Source: an uncultured Clostridia bacterium
GTDB taxonomy: Bacteria; Bacillota; Clostridia; TANB77; CAG-508
Direction of reading: 5' to 3'
DNA: 40,655 bases
Assembly: GCA_944387425.1 (NCBI GenBank)
Contig: CALXEV010000014.1
Location: forward strand, 1-40,655
The notes under the pieces were generated by a model, which saw only the letters and a list, made by a program, of their open reading frames with translations, did no database searches and was not told the origin of the DNA. Made by a program: the position numbers and the translations under genes. Shown here piece by piece: positions 1 to 8,758 of the stretch; position 1 is the stretch's first letter; each line of letters starts with the position of its first letter.

Positions 1-51
1 AACATTTTTATTAAATTATTGATTTTTCAATTAAATAATGGTATTATTTTC

Positions 52-92
52 TTGTAAAAATGTCTTTAAGTATATAAATTAAAGAAAGGAAG
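52..92 (+). promoter_or_regulatory. Weak candidate promoter and RBS for the prepilin-like gene
   Basis: A TTGTAA (52-57) and a TATAAA (73-78) are separated by only 15 nt, so this is a weak sigma-A candidate. A clear Shine-Dalgarno AGGAAG (87-92) lies 8 nt before the ATG at 101. Bases 1-51 are AT-rich, with nothing else recognisable. Confidence 0.35.
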
Positions 93-100
93 TAGAACAA

Positions 101-1423
101 ATGAAAAACGAAAAAGGTTTTACAGGAGTAGATATAGCAATATCGGTAGTAATACTAATGGTATTTGTAACAGTAATTACTTCAATGTTTTATAATTTAA
201 CAGTAACTAGTAAAAGAATAGAAAGAAAAACAGAAGCAACAAGCATAGCGATAAAAACAATAGAAACAATGAAAATTCTTGAATTTGACAAATTAACAGA
301 AGGAATGGATTTAGAAGATATAAATAATTTGATATCAGATAAGATAGAAGTACCAAACGGATATACAGTAACTGTAAGTGTAGATAATTCAACATATGCG
401 GATGTTATAAAAATTATTTCTGTTCAGGTAGATTATAAAATGGGAAAACAAGAAGAGACTATTAATATAGAAACTTTAGTGAAAAAATATACTCAAATAG
501 AAATTACAGTCACATATGACGCAAATGGAGGAACAGGAGCACCAGAAGCACAAAAGGCATATTCAGATGAAAGTATTACAATAAGTACAGTAGAACCAAC
601 AAGAGATGGATATGTTTTCAAAGGCTGGTCAACATCGCGAAATGGTAACATAGATTATAAGCCTGGCGAAACTGTAGCATTTAATGCTGATACAAGGCTG
701 TATGCTGTGTGGGGCAAAATCAAAGAAGCACTAATTGCAATGACAAGTGCAACAGGAACTTATGTAGAAAATTGGCATAATGTTATAGTACCTCATATGA
801 AAGAATATTTTAATGACGCATATCCGGAAATGAAAATAACAACTGTAATCGGTGATGAAGCAACACAAACTCTGCAAGATTTAGTAGTAAATAACTATGA
901 ATATGAAGTAATTGTATTACAAAATGCAGTATGGGAAGTACCAGAAATAGCAAATGAATTAGCAAAGAAATATAATTTGTTAACAATAGGAAATGACTCC
1001 ACTAGGTTCCAAAAACTAGATATAGCAAAATCTTTAGGGAAAACAGTTCAAGCTACTGCAAAAGAACCAAGTCCTATAGGCACTCGTGAACAGTTAGCTT
1101 TAACAAGTTATGGACAAAGTGTACTAGGAAATGGTTTACCACCATCTACAAGTGATTCACTTATGGTATTAACTGAATTTATAGATGAAGCAAAAATCTT
1201 AGCTACTGCAACATATGATTCACCTGAAAGTAATGAATTATATGTTGATGGTGTTAAATCAACTGTATATCCAATAAAAGATATTCCAGTAATAGCAGAG
1301 TGGAGAAATGAAGAAACACGTAAAACATGGATACATTGCCAATATTCAATAGGTTTAAATGATAATGTAGAAGATTATGATTTAATGGTTAGATTAATAA
1401 AATTCATTTTTGGTGATGTATAA
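101..1423 (+). CDS. Prepilin-like surface protein with InlB-type repeat and unassigned alpha/beta C-terminal domain
   Basis: 440 aa. Residues 1-30 resemble a type IV prepilin leader: a short charged start, then GFTGVDIAIS running into a hydrophobic helix. Processing would be expected after G6. The usual Glu at mature position 5 is Asp here. Residues about 30-130 form a polar, coiled-coil-like stalk. Residues about 135-206 match the Listeria-Bacteroides repeat (InlB B-repeat, Flg_new): TYDANGG, then GYVFKGWS, then LYAVW. From about residue 210 to the end there is a domain with alternating strands and helices that I cannot assign to a family. It has no signal for wall anchoring. SD and spacing support the ATG used. 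A terminator follows directly, so it is probably monocistronic or the last gene of a unit lying mostly outside the window. Export and pilus association are inferred from the N-terminus only. Confidence 0.75.
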   Translation: MKNEKGFTGVDIAISVVILMVFVTVITSMFYNLTVTSKRIERKTEATSIAIKTIETMKILEFDKLTEGMDLEDINNLISDKIEVPNGYTVTVSVDNSTYADVIKIISVQVDYKMGKQEETINIETLVKKYTQIEITVTYDANGGTGAPEAQKAYSDESITISTVEPTRDGYVFKGWSTSRNGNIDYKPGETVAFNADTRLYAVWGKIKEALIAMTSATGTYVENWHNVIVPHMKEYFNDAYPEMKITTVIGDEATQTLQDLVVNNYEYEVIVLQNAVWEVPEIANELAKKYNLLTIGNDSTRFQKLDIAKSLGKTVQATAKEPSPIGTREQLALTSYGQSVLGNGLPPSTSDSLMVLTEFIDEAKILATATYDSPESNELYVDGVKSTVYPIKDIPVIAEWRNEETRKTWIHCQYSIGLNDNVEDYDLMVRLIKFIFGDV

Positions 1424-1437
1424 AAATAATGTTATAT

Positions 1438-1476
1438 AAAAAGAAGATTACTTCATAAAGGAAGAATCTTCTTTTT
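1438..1476 (+). terminator. Rho-independent terminator after the prepilin-like gene
   Basis: A 12-bp perfect stem (AAAAAGAAGATT at 1438-1449 pairs with 1465-1476) with a 15-nt loop. The descending arm ends in a run of five T. Confidence 0.85.
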
Positions 1477-1520
1477 GCAATTTTTGGATTTAGCGTAGTT
1501 AAAAAATAGATAAGAATTTC

Positions 1521-1593
1521 TTGTCATTTTCTCAAATATGTAGTATAGTAAAAATGACAAAAGAGAACTGACACCAAATGTCACAATTGGAGG
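1521..1593 (+). promoter_or_regulatory. Sigma-A promoter of addB, with a small inverted repeat in the leader
   Basis: TTGTCA (1521-1526), 17-nt spacer, TATAGT (1544-1549). Downstream, TGACA (1569-1573) and TGTCA (1579-1583) form a short inverted repeat in the 5' leader, possibly a minor hairpin or binding site. GGAGG (1589-1593) is the RBS, 4 nt before the ATG. Confidence 0.8.
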
Positions 1594-1597
1594 AAAA

Positions 1598-4500
1598 ATG
1601 AGTTTAAGAATAATATATGGAAGAGCAGGAACAGGAAAAAGTGAGTACTGTTATAAAGAAATAGCTCAAAAAATAAAAACAGAAAACAAAATATTAATAA
1701 TAACACCAGAGCAATTTTCATACACTGCGGAAAAAAAGCTGATGGAAGCAATAGACACAAAAGCAGTATTAAATGCAGAAGTAGTAACACTAAGCAGAAT
1801 GGCATATAGAGTAATAAACGAAATAGGCGGAAAAGATCAAACACACTTAAGCAAATGTGGAAAAGCAATGTTAATATACTCTATATTAAGTAATGTCAAA
1901 AATAATTTAAGATTTTTAGGCAAAACAGATGAAAACATAGAAATAGCTGAAAACGCAATAACAGAATTCAAAAAACATGGTATAAAAGTAGAACAGCTAA
2001 AAAGTGAAAAAGAAAAACAACAAGACACATATTTAAAAAACAAACTACAAGATATGTGTACAATATACGAAAAATTCGAAGAACAAATAAACGGAAAATA
2101 CATAGATGAAACAGATTTGCTAACAATACTTGCAGAAAACATAGACAAAACAGAAATGTTCAAAGACAGTCTAATATATATAGACGAATTTGCGGGATTT
2201 ACAAGTCAAGAATATGAAATTATAAAAAAATTATTAAAAATTTCAAAACAAGTAACAATAACAATTTGTACAGATGAACTACATGATATAAAAAATCCTG
2301 ACACAGATATATTTTATTCAAATCAAAACACTGTAAACAAAATACTTGAAATAGCAAAAGAGGCAGACCAACAAATAGAAGAAGTAAAACTAGACAATGC
2401 ATATAGATTCAAAAACAAGGAATTAAAATATTTAGAACAAAATCTATATGAAAATAAATACAATAAATATAATGAAAAAGTAGAAAATATAAAACTATTT
2501 TTAGCTAAAAATCAATATTCAGAAATAGAGCAAGTAGCAAAAAATATATTAAAACTAGTAAGAGACCAAAAATACAGATACAAAGATATAGCAATAATAA
2601 CAAAAAATTTAGAAAACTATTCAAGCTTAGCAAGAGCAATATTTGCTCAATATGATATACCAATATTTATAGATGAAAATAGAGATTTGAACCAAAACAT
2701 TGTAATTCAATATTTATTATCTATTTTTGAAATATTCACTCAAAACTGGTCATATGGAGCTGTATTTAATTATATTAAAACAGGATTTTTAAATATAGAA
2801 GAAGATGAAATATTTAAACTAGAAAAATATTGCTTGAAATGGGGAATTAAGCAAAATAAATGGACAAAAGAATTTACTTATGGAAATTCTGTAGAAAAAG
2901 ATAAAGCTGAAATAGAGAGACTTGAAGAAATAAGAAAAGAAATTGTAACACCTTTGTTAGAATTAAAAGATAAAATATTTCAAGACAAAACAGCACAAGG
3001 AATTTCAAAAAGTATTTATGAATTTTTAATAGAACAAAAAATACCAGAGAAAATGGAGCAAAAAACAAAGGAATTAGAAGAAATTGGACAAATAGATTTA
3101 AGTAATGAATATAAATCAAGTTTACAAATTATAATTGATTTATTAGATGAAATCGTTCTTGTCTTTAAAGATGACAATATGACTATTGAAAAATACAGTC
3201 AAATACTAAAAGTAGGATTAAAAAATAGTGGTTTAACGAAAATTCCAGGAACACAAGACCAAGTGATTATGGGAGATGTTGATAGGTCAAGAAGTCATAA
3301 AGTAAAAGCTATATTTATAATAGGTCTAAATGATGGAGTATTTCCAAGCATCAATAAAGATGAGGGATTTTTAAATGACCAAGACAGAGAAATTTTAAAA
3401 CAAGATGGAATAGAACTTGCAAAAGGAACTATAGAAAGATTATACGAAGATAATTTCAATATATATAAAGCATTTTCAACAGCAGAAGAAAAATTATACT
3501 TATTTTATTCATCAGCAGATATACAAGGAAAAACATTAAGACCATCAATGCTAATAAATAAAATAAAGAAAATGTATCCAGAAATAGAAGAAGAGAGTGA
3601 CATAATAGAAACCAAAAGTGAAATACTAAATAAAAAAACAACATTTCAAGAATTATTAACACAAATTAGTAAATTAAAAGAAGAAGAAAAAATTGATCAA
3701 ATCTGGTATTACATATATGATTTTTACAAAAATGAAGAAAAGTGGAAACAAAAATTACAACAAGCATTAAAAGGTTTGAATTATACAAATTTACCTGAAG
3801 AAATAGAACAAAAAAATATAGATAGATTATATGGAAATACATTAACAACAAGTATCTCCAAACTTGAAAGATATAGAAGTTGCCCATTCTCATATTACTT
3901 GCAATATGGACTAAAAATAAAACCAAGAGAAGAACTAAAAATACAAACATTAGATACAGGTACATTCATACATGAGGTAATTGACGAATTTTTTGAAAAC
4001 ATAAAAGACAGACAAATTAAGTTAGATGAAATCACAGAAGAAGAATTATCAGAAATAATCAACAATATAGTTGATGAAAAACTTAATCAAAATAAAAATT
4101 ATATATTTACATCAACAGCAAAATATAGAGCATTAGTAATCAGATTGAAAAAAATAATAAAAAAAGCATTAAAATACATAATAGAGACAATAATAAATAG
4201 TAGGTTTGAAGTCTTAGGAACAGAAGTGGAATTTGGAGACAATAAAAAATATAAACCAATAAAACTTACATTAGATAGTGGAAAAAAAGTTGAAATCATA
4301 GGGAAAATAGACAGAATAGATATTGCAAAAGGACAAGATGGAAAATACTTAAGAATAATAGATTATAAATCATCAGTAAAAAATATAGATTTAAATGAAG
4401 TGTATGCAGGATTACAAATTCAACTTCTAACATATTTAGATGCAGCATGTAGAGAAGAAGATTTAATGCCGGCTGGTGTATTATATTTTAACTTACTAGA

Positions 4501-4957
4501 ACAGATGGCTAAATCTGACAGAAGATTAAGTCAAGAAGAAATCGAAGAAAAAATTAGAGCAAATTTCAAAATGAAAGGACTAATTCTAGCAGATGTAAAT
4601 GTTGTAAAACTTCATGACAAAAACTTAGATAAGGGTTCTTCTGAACTAGTGCCAGCATATATTGACAAAGATGGAAACTTAAGTCCTAAAAAGACAAGCG
4701 GAGTAACAAAGGAACAGTTTGAAGATTTACAAAAATATATGTATAAAATCATAAAACAAATTTCAAACGAGATTCTTAGCGGAAAAATTGACTTGAAACC
4801 ATATTATAAATCTAAAAAAACACCTTGTAGATATTGTGAATATAAAAGTATTTGTTCATTTAACATGGGTGGTTGTGAAAATAAATATAATTATATTGAC
4901 AAAAAGAGCAAGGAAGAAATATTGGAGAAGATAAAAAATGAAAGACTTATCAAATAA
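1598..4957 (+). CDS. addB: ATP-dependent helicase/nuclease AddAB, subunit B
   Basis: 1119 aa, close to the length of Bacillus AddB. AddB is the Fe-S nuclease subunit of the AddAB complex, which resects double-strand breaks for RecA-dependent repair. Visible: Walker A GRAGTGKS (residues 8-15); the UvrD/AddB-like middle; a RecB-type PD-(D/E)XK nuclease with D905 in GKIDRID and D922/K924 in IIDYKSS; and the four iron-sulfur cysteines C762, C1077, C1080 and C1086, in the C-x2-C-x5-C pattern expected for the family. The RBS GGAGG precedes the ATG. The 3' end overlaps pgeF by 20 bases, so the two are co-transcribed. addA, usually directly downstream in Firmicutes, is not adjacent on either side here and must be elsewhere. 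Confidence 0.96.
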   Translation: MSLRIIYGRAGTGKSEYCYKEIAQKIKTENKILIITPEQFSYTAEKKLMEAIDTKAVLNAEVVTLSRMAYRVINEIGGKDQTHLSKCGKAMLIYSILSNVKNNLRFLGKTDENIEIAENAITEFKKHGIKVEQLKSEKEKQQDTYLKNKLQDMCTIYEKFEEQINGKYIDETDLLTILAENIDKTEMFKDSLIYIDEFAGFTSQEYEIIKKLLKISKQVTITICTDELHDIKNPDTDIFYSNQNTVNKILEIAKEADQQIEEVKLDNAYRFKNKELKYLEQNLYENKYNKYNEKVENIKLFLAKNQYSEIEQVAKNILKLVRDQKYRYKDIAIITKNLENYSSLARAIFAQYDIPIFIDENRDLNQNIVIQYLLSIFEIFTQNWSYGAVFNYIKTGFLNIEEDEIFKLEKYCLKWGIKQNKWTKEFTYGNSVEKDKAEIERLEEIRKEIVTPLLELKDKIFQDKTAQGISKSIYEFLIEQKIPEKMEQKTKELEEIGQIDLSNEYKSSLQIIIDLLDEIVLVFKDDNMTIEKYSQILKVGLKNSGLTKIPGTQDQVIMGDVDRSRSHKVKAIFIIGLNDGVFPSINKDEGFLNDQDREILKQDGIELAKGTIERLYEDNFNIYKAFSTAEEKLYLFYSSADIQGKTLRPSMLINKIKKMYPEIEEESDIIETKSEILNKKTTFQELLTQISKLKEEEKIDQIWYYIYDFYKNEEKWKQKLQQALKGLNYTNLPEEIEQKNIDRLYGNTLTTSISKLERYRSCPFSYYLQYGLKIKPREELKIQTLDTGTFIHEVIDEFFENIKDRQIKLDEITEEELSEIINNIVDEKLNQNKNYIFTSTAKYRALVIRLKKIIKKALKYIIETIINSRFEVLGTEVEFGDNKKYKPIKLTLDSGKKVEIIGKIDRIDIAKGQDGKYLRIIDYKSSVKNIDLNEVYAGLQIQLLTYLDAACREEDLMPAGVLYFNLLEQMAKSDRRLSQEEIEEKIRANFKMKGLILADVNVVKLHDKNLDKGSSELVPAYIDKDGNLSPKKTSGVTKEQFEDLQKYMYKIIKQISNEILSGKIDLKPYYKSKKTPCRYCEYKSICSFNMGGCENKYNYIDKKSKEEILEKIKNERLIK

Positions 4958-5774
4958 AAATATAATTCATGTTAAAAAAGATGGTATAGAATATTTACAA
5001 TTCAGAAAACTTTTAGAATATAGTGATATTTTAGTACATGCTTATGGGATTGGTTTAGATAGAAATTATAGAACAGCAAAAGCAAATGGAAAATTAGAAG
5101 ATGAAAAATATCATAAAGCATTAAATGATTATAAAACATTATGTAGTGCAATAGAGGCAGATTATACTAATTGTGTAAAACCTGTACAAAGACATACTAA
5201 AAATGTACAAAAAGTTATGCATAAAAATAATGGACAACCTGATTTTGAAAATCCACAATATGAAAATACAGATGGATTAATAACAGAACAAAAAAATATA
5301 ATATTATCTACAACAAATGCAGATTGTATATTATTAATGTTTTTTGACCCAAATAAAAAAGTTATTGCAAATGTACATTCTGGATGGAGAGGAACACTAC
5401 AAAGAATTTCAATAGAAACTGTAAATAAATTAAAAGAGGAGTATGATTGTAAACCTCAAGATTTAATTTGTTGTATTTGTCCAAGTATAAGACAATGTCA
5501 TTTTAAGGTTCATGCAGATGTTCAAGAGCCATATTATGAAGAATTTAAAAATTTAAAAGGAATTGAACATTTTATAGAGCCTGTACCAGGAGAGGATAGA
5601 TGGGCAATAGATACTGTTGGAATTAATATTGAAATGTTAAAAGAAGCGGGACTTAAAGAAGAAAATATTGTAGATAGTGGAATCTGTAGTGTTTGCAATT
5701 CAGACCAAATACATTCATACAGGGCAGAAAAAGAAGGATATGGATTAGGAACAGCAATAATTGGTTTAAAATAG
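4938..5774 (+). CDS. pgeF: Peptidoglycan editing factor PgeF (YlmD/YfiH, laccase-domain family)
   Basis: 278 aa. The family has purine-nucleoside and oxidase activities in vitro. In E. coli, PgeF removes wrongly incorporated residues from cell-wall precursors. All three metal ligands of the family can be placed: H86 in the QRH motif, C130 in NADC, and H147 in VHSGWRGT, with the characteristic 17-residue spacing from Cys to the last His. The C-terminal SYR...G motif (HSYRAEKEGYG) is also present. The start lies inside the end of addB, with GGAG about 10 nt upstream. The stop codon overlaps the AGGAGG RBS of the next gene, which indicates translational coupling with the LD-carboxypeptidase. Cytoplasmic: no signal peptide. 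Confidence 0.9.
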   Translation: MKDLSNKNIIHVKKDGIEYLQFRKLLEYSDILVHAYGIGLDRNYRTAKANGKLEDEKYHKALNDYKTLCSAIEADYTNCVKPVQRHTKNVQKVMHKNNGQPDFENPQYENTDGLITEQKNIILSTTNADCILLMFFDPNKKVIANVHSGWRGTLQRISIETVNKLKEEYDCKPQDLICCICPSIRQCHFKVHADVQEPYYEEFKNLKGIEHFIEPVPGEDRWAIDTVGINIEMLKEAGLKEENIVDSGICSVCNSDQIHSYRAEKEGYGLGTAIIGLK

Positions 5775-5783
5775 GAGGTTTAA

Positions 5784-6704
5784 ATGATAATACCAGAAAA
5801 ATTAAAAAAAGGCGATATTATTGGTGTTGTTGCACCATCTAGCCCAATAATAAACGAGAATATTGATGAATTAAATAATGCAAAACAAATTGCTGAAAAT
5901 TTAGGATTTAAAGTAAAATTTTCAAAAAATATATTTTCAAATACAAATGGATATAGTGCTACTGCAAAAGAAAAAGCAAAAGATATTAACAGTATGTTTG
6001 AAGACAAAGAAGTAAAAATGATTTGGTGTGCAAAAGGCGGAGAAAACAGTAATTCTACATTTGAATATCTTGATTTTGAAAAAATAAAGGAAAATCCAAA
6101 AATAATTTGTGGTTTTAGTGATATAACATCAATAACTAATATAATTACAGAAAAGACAGGTTTAGTTACTTTTAGTGGGACAAATTTTAAAACTATAGCA
6201 ACAGATGAAACTGATTACAGTCTAGAGCAAGCATTAAATCGATTCGTAGAGGGAAGCTTAGAAATCGGAACAGAAGACATTCTATATGATATTATTAAGC
6301 CAGGAACTGCAAAAGGAAAGTTAATTGGAGGAAATCTATCATTAACAAGAGGGCTAGTATGTGGCAAATATAATATAGATTTTACTGATAAAATTTTATT
6401 CTTAGAAGAATTAGGGTTTGAATCAGAGCCTGCATTAGTAAGTAATTTTCTATATTATATGAAGCAAAATGATGTGTTTAAAAAAGTAAAAGGAATTTGG
6501 CTTGGAAATTATACACATGAAAGTGGAATATCTATTGAAAAGATTTTATTAGATACAATAGGAAATGAATTTGATGGACCTATTATAAAATCAGAGAATT
6601 TTGGACATATAGAACATAAGACGGTAATTCCTATTGGGATAATGGCTGAAATTAATACAAGTGATAATGTTCCAATAAAATTGTTGGAAAGGTGTGTTAA
6701 TTAA
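5784..6704 (+). CDS. S66 family LD-carboxypeptidase / MccF-like serine peptidase
   Basis: 306 aa, the usual family length. LdcA-type enzymes cut the L-Lys/DAP-D-Ala bond of murein tetrapeptides during cell-wall recycling. MccF relatives instead cleave microcin C-like nucleotide conjugates. The start has the family signature (LKKGDIIGVVAPSSP). The Ser-Glu-His triad can be placed: S112 in GFSDIT, E208 in FLEELG, H275 in FGHIEHK. The insert around residues 205-275 and the late PIGIMAEI strand resemble the MccF branch, so the substrate is uncertain. AGGAGG (5773-5778) sets the ATG. Next to pgeF this suggests a peptidoglycan maintenance pair. Confidence 0.9.
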   Translation: MIIPEKLKKGDIIGVVAPSSPIINENIDELNNAKQIAENLGFKVKFSKNIFSNTNGYSATAKEKAKDINSMFEDKEVKMIWCAKGGENSNSTFEYLDFEKIKENPKIICGFSDITSITNIITEKTGLVTFSGTNFKTIATDETDYSLEQALNRFVEGSLEIGTEDILYDIIKPGTAKGKLIGGNLSLTRGLVCGKYNIDFTDKILFLEELGFESEPALVSNFLYYMKQNDVFKKVKGIWLGNYTHESGISIEKILLDTIGNEFDGPIIKSENFGHIEHKTVIPIGIMAEINTSDNVPIKLLERCVN

Positions 6705-6741
6705 AATAATTAGTGAAAATAATTAGTGAAAATAATTAGTG
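6703..6741 (+). repeat. Three exact tandem copies of a 13-bp unit
   Basis: AAAATAATTAGTG occurs at 6703-6715, 6716-6728 and 6729-6741 with no mismatches. The first copy overlaps the stop codon of the carboxypeptidase gene and the array ends 8 bp before the -35 box of rpsB. It replaces the expected terminator: I see no hairpin between these genes. Confidence 0.95.
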
Positions 6742-6749
6742 AAAAAGGC

Positions 6750-6777
6750 TTGATTTTTTTGAAAAATATGATATAAT
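6750..6777 (+). promoter_or_regulatory. Sigma-A promoter of rpsB-tsf
   Basis: TTGATT (6750-6755), 16-nt spacer, perfect TATAAT (6772-6777). The predicted start near 6784 gives a leader of about 105 nt before rpsB. Confidence 0.85.
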
Positions 6778-6795
6778 AGTTAGCGTGAAAAAACA

Positions 6796-6859
6796 CATAG
6801 GGTGAGTTTACATGGGAGTGCCTTTGAAAAAAGGTCCATATAAATGATGAAACCTTATG
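6796..6859 (+). promoter_or_regulatory. Structured rpsB mRNA leader, candidate S2 autoregulatory element
   Basis: The outer helix pairs CATAGGGT (6796-6803) with ACCTTATG (6852-6859), 8 bp including one G-U. Inside it ATGG (6812-6815) pairs with CCAT (6836-6839), and CCTTT (6821-6825) pairs with AAAGG (6830-6834), closed by a GAAA tetraloop (6826-6829). A GAGTG/T asymmetric internal loop separates the two inner helices. Ribosomal protein S2 represses its own mRNA through a leader structure in E. coli. That this different fold does the same is inference. Confidence 0.6.
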
Positions 6860-6889
6860 GAAGTTATAACAAAAAGGGAGGAATTAGAA

Positions 6890-7684
6890 ATGTCAGTAGT
6901 TGCAATGAAACAATTACTAGAAGCAGGTGTACATTTTGGACACCAAACAAGAAGATGGGACCCAAGAATGGCTGAATACATATTTCAAGCTAGAAATGGT
7001 ATCCATATAATTGATTTACAAAAAGCTTCAAAGAAAATTGATGAAGCATATCAATTCATCAAAGAACAAGTAGAAGAAGGAAAAACAGTTCTATTTGTTG
7101 GAACAAAAAAACAAGCTCAAGAATGCATGAAAGAAGCTGCAATCAAGAGTGGAATGTACTATGTAGACCAAAGATGGTTAGGGGGAATGTTAACAAACTT
7201 TGATACAATTCAAAAAAGAATTCAAAGATTAAAAGACCTAGAAAAAATGGAACAAGATGGTACATTTGATGTATTACCAAAAAAAGAAGTAATACTACTT
7301 AAAAAAGAAATGGAAAAACTAGAAAGAAACTTAGGTGGTATCAAAGAAATGGATAAACTACCAGGTGTAATATTCTTAGTAGATCCTAAAAAAGAAAGAA
7401 TAGCAATATTAGAAGCTAAAAAATTAAACATTCCAGTAGTAGGAATAGTAGATACAAACTGTAATCCAGAAGATTTAGATTACCCAATTCCAGGAAATGA
7501 TGATGCAATAAGAGCTGTAAAATTAATAGCAGATGTTATGGCAAATGCAATCATTGAAGGAAAACAAGGTGAAAGCTTTGAACCAGCTACAGAAGCTGAA
7601 CAAGATGTTTCAGAAGAAGCAGAAACTATGGAACAAGTAGTAGCAGAAGCTGAAGAAAAATCTGAGGAAAAAGTTGAAGAATAA
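6890..7684 (+). CDS. rpsB: 30S ribosomal protein S2
   Basis: 264 aa. Classic S2 sequence: [15 protein letters not shown] near the start, then [31 protein letters not shown] and [11 protein letters not shown] low-complexity Glu/Ala-rich tail follows residue about 235. The ATG at 6890 is chosen over an in-frame ATG at 6857 because GGGAGG (6876-6881) sits 8 nt before 6890, while the 6857 ATG lies within the 3' arm of the leader helix and has no RBS. S2 binds the small subunit late in assembly. tsf follows, as in most bacteria. Confidence 0.97.
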   Translation: MSVVAMKQLLEAGVHFGHQTRRWDPRMAEYIFQARNGIHIIDLQKASKKIDEAYQFIKEQVEEGKTVLFVGTKKQAQECMKEAAIKSGMYYVDQRWLGGMLTNFDTIQKRIQRLKDLEKMEQDGTFDVLPKKEVILLKKEMEKLERNLGGIKEMDKLPGVIFLVDPKKERIAILEAKKLNIPVVGIVDTNCNPEDLDYPIPGNDDAIRAVKLIADVMANAIIEGKQGESFEPATEAEQDVSEEAETMEQVVAEAEEKSEEKVEE

Positions 7685-7700
7685 AAAAAAGAAAAAATAA

Positions 7701-7735
7701 AAGAGTGGGGCTCTAACTGCTCTACTCTTATTTTT
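7701..7735 (+). terminator. Terminator/attenuator hairpin between rpsB and tsf
   Basis: An 11-bp stem (AAGAGTGGGGC at 7701-7711 with 7719-7729, including two G-U pairs) with a 7-nt loop, followed by A and five T (7731-7735). It is a good intrinsic terminator, yet tsf starts 21 nt later with no promoter visible between. Partial readthrough would set the S2 to EF-Ts ratio. Confidence 0.75.
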
Positions 7736-7756
7736 AATAAAGGAGGAATGTATAAA

Positions 7757-8632
7757 ATGGTTACAGCAGCATTAGTTAAAGAGCTAAGAGAAAAAACAGG
7801 TGCAGGTATGATGGACTGCAAAAAAGTTTTAACAGAAACAGATGGTGACTTAGAAAAAGCAACAGAATTATTACGTGAAAGAGGAATTGCAAAAGCAGCC
7901 AAAAAATCAGGAAGAATAGCAGCAGAAGGTGTAGTAGAGGCATATGTTTCAGAAGATGGAAAAGTTGGAGCTGTTGTTGAAGTAAACTCAGAAACAGACT
8001 TCGTTGCAAAAAACGAAGAATTCAAACAATTTGTAATGGATGTTGCAAAACAAATCGTAAAAAATAATCCAAAATCAGTAGAAGATTTATTAGCTGAACC
8101 TTCAATTTCAGTAGAAGGAAAAACAGTTAATGAAGTATTAATAGACAAAATAGCAAAAATTGGTGAAAACATGACAGTAAGAAGATTTGCTAGATTTGAA
8201 ACAACAAATGGATTAATTGAAAAATATATCCATGGAGATGGAAAAATAGCTGTATTAGTAAATATGGAAAATGGAAACAAAGAACTTGCAAAAGATATCT
8301 GTATGCAAATAGCTGCAGCTAGACCTGAATATGTAAGCAGAGAACAAGTTCCAGCTGAAAGATTAGAAAAAGAAAAAGAAATCTTAAAAGCACAAACAAT
8401 GAATGAAGGAAAACCAGAAGCAATTGCAGAAAAAATTGTTATGGGAAGAATTAATAAATTCTATGAAGAAGTTTGCTTAGTAGATCAAGAATTCGTAAAA
8501 GATTCAAGCATGAAAGTTTCACAAGTATTAAAAGATGCAAAAGTAGTAGAATTTGCAAGATTTGAAAAAGGTGAAGGAATCGAGAAAAAAGAAGAAAACT
8601 TTGCTGAAGAAGTTATGAAACAATTATCATAA
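7757..8632 (+). CDS. tsf: Elongation factor Ts
   Basis: 291 aa. EF-Ts exchanges GDP for GTP on EF-Tu. The N-terminal UBA-like domain ([17 protein letters not shown], residues about 7-23) is followed by the core with [11 protein letters not shown] and the C-terminal module. The ATG at 7757 is preferred over 7748: AAGGAGG ends at 7746, leaving 10 nt to 7757 but only 1 nt to 7748. Likely expressed by readthrough of the rpsB-tsf hairpin. Confidence 0.97.
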   Translation: MVTAALVKELREKTGAGMMDCKKVLTETDGDLEKATELLRERGIAKAAKKSGRIAAEGVVEAYVSEDGKVGAVVEVNSETDFVAKNEEFKQFVMDVAKQIVKNNPKSVEDLLAEPSISVEGKTVNEVLIDKIAKIGENMTVRRFARFETTNGLIEKYIHGDGKIAVLVNMENGNKELAKDICMQIAAARPEYVSREQVPAERLEKEKEILKAQTMNEGKPEAIAEKIVMGRINKFYEEVCLVDQEFVKDSSMKVSQVLKDAKVVEFARFEKGEGIEKKEENFAEEVMKQLS

Positions 8633-8635
8633 TAC

Positions 8636-8675
8636 AAAAAAGAAATCAAATATATTTTATTTGATTTCTTTTTTT
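8636..8675 (+). terminator. Rho-independent terminator after tsf
   Basis: A 16-bp perfect stem (8636-8651 with 8659-8674) with a 7-nt loop. The 3' arm ends in a T run. Confidence 0.92.
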
Positions 8676-8705
8676 ATTGTGATAAATAATAAAATGTGGT
8701 AAAAC

Positions 8706-8734
8706 TTTACATATATTTATATACATGTTATAAT
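8706..8734 (+). promoter_or_regulatory. Sigma-A promoter of exoA
   Basis: TTTACA (8706-8711), 17-nt spacer, TATAAT (8729-8734). The gene's AGGAGG (8747-8752) follows shortly after the predicted start. Confidence 0.88.
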
Positions 8735-8758
8735 ATCAGTATAGACAGGAGGAAATAT

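Noticed and set aside
6857..6889. Upstream ATG extending rpsB by 11 residues
   Set aside because: It lies within the 3' arm of the leader helix and has no RBS; GGGAGG points to 6890.
7480..8280. Minus-strand ORF of 266 codons opposite rpsB-tsf
   Set aside because: Shadow of two certain genes: Ser/Phe-rich translation, no RBS, and it crosses the rpsB-tsf terminator.
8696..8758. Upstream start extending exoA by 21 residues
   Set aside because: It would place the coding sequence over a near-consensus promoter; family alignment starts at MKLISWN with a strong RBS.
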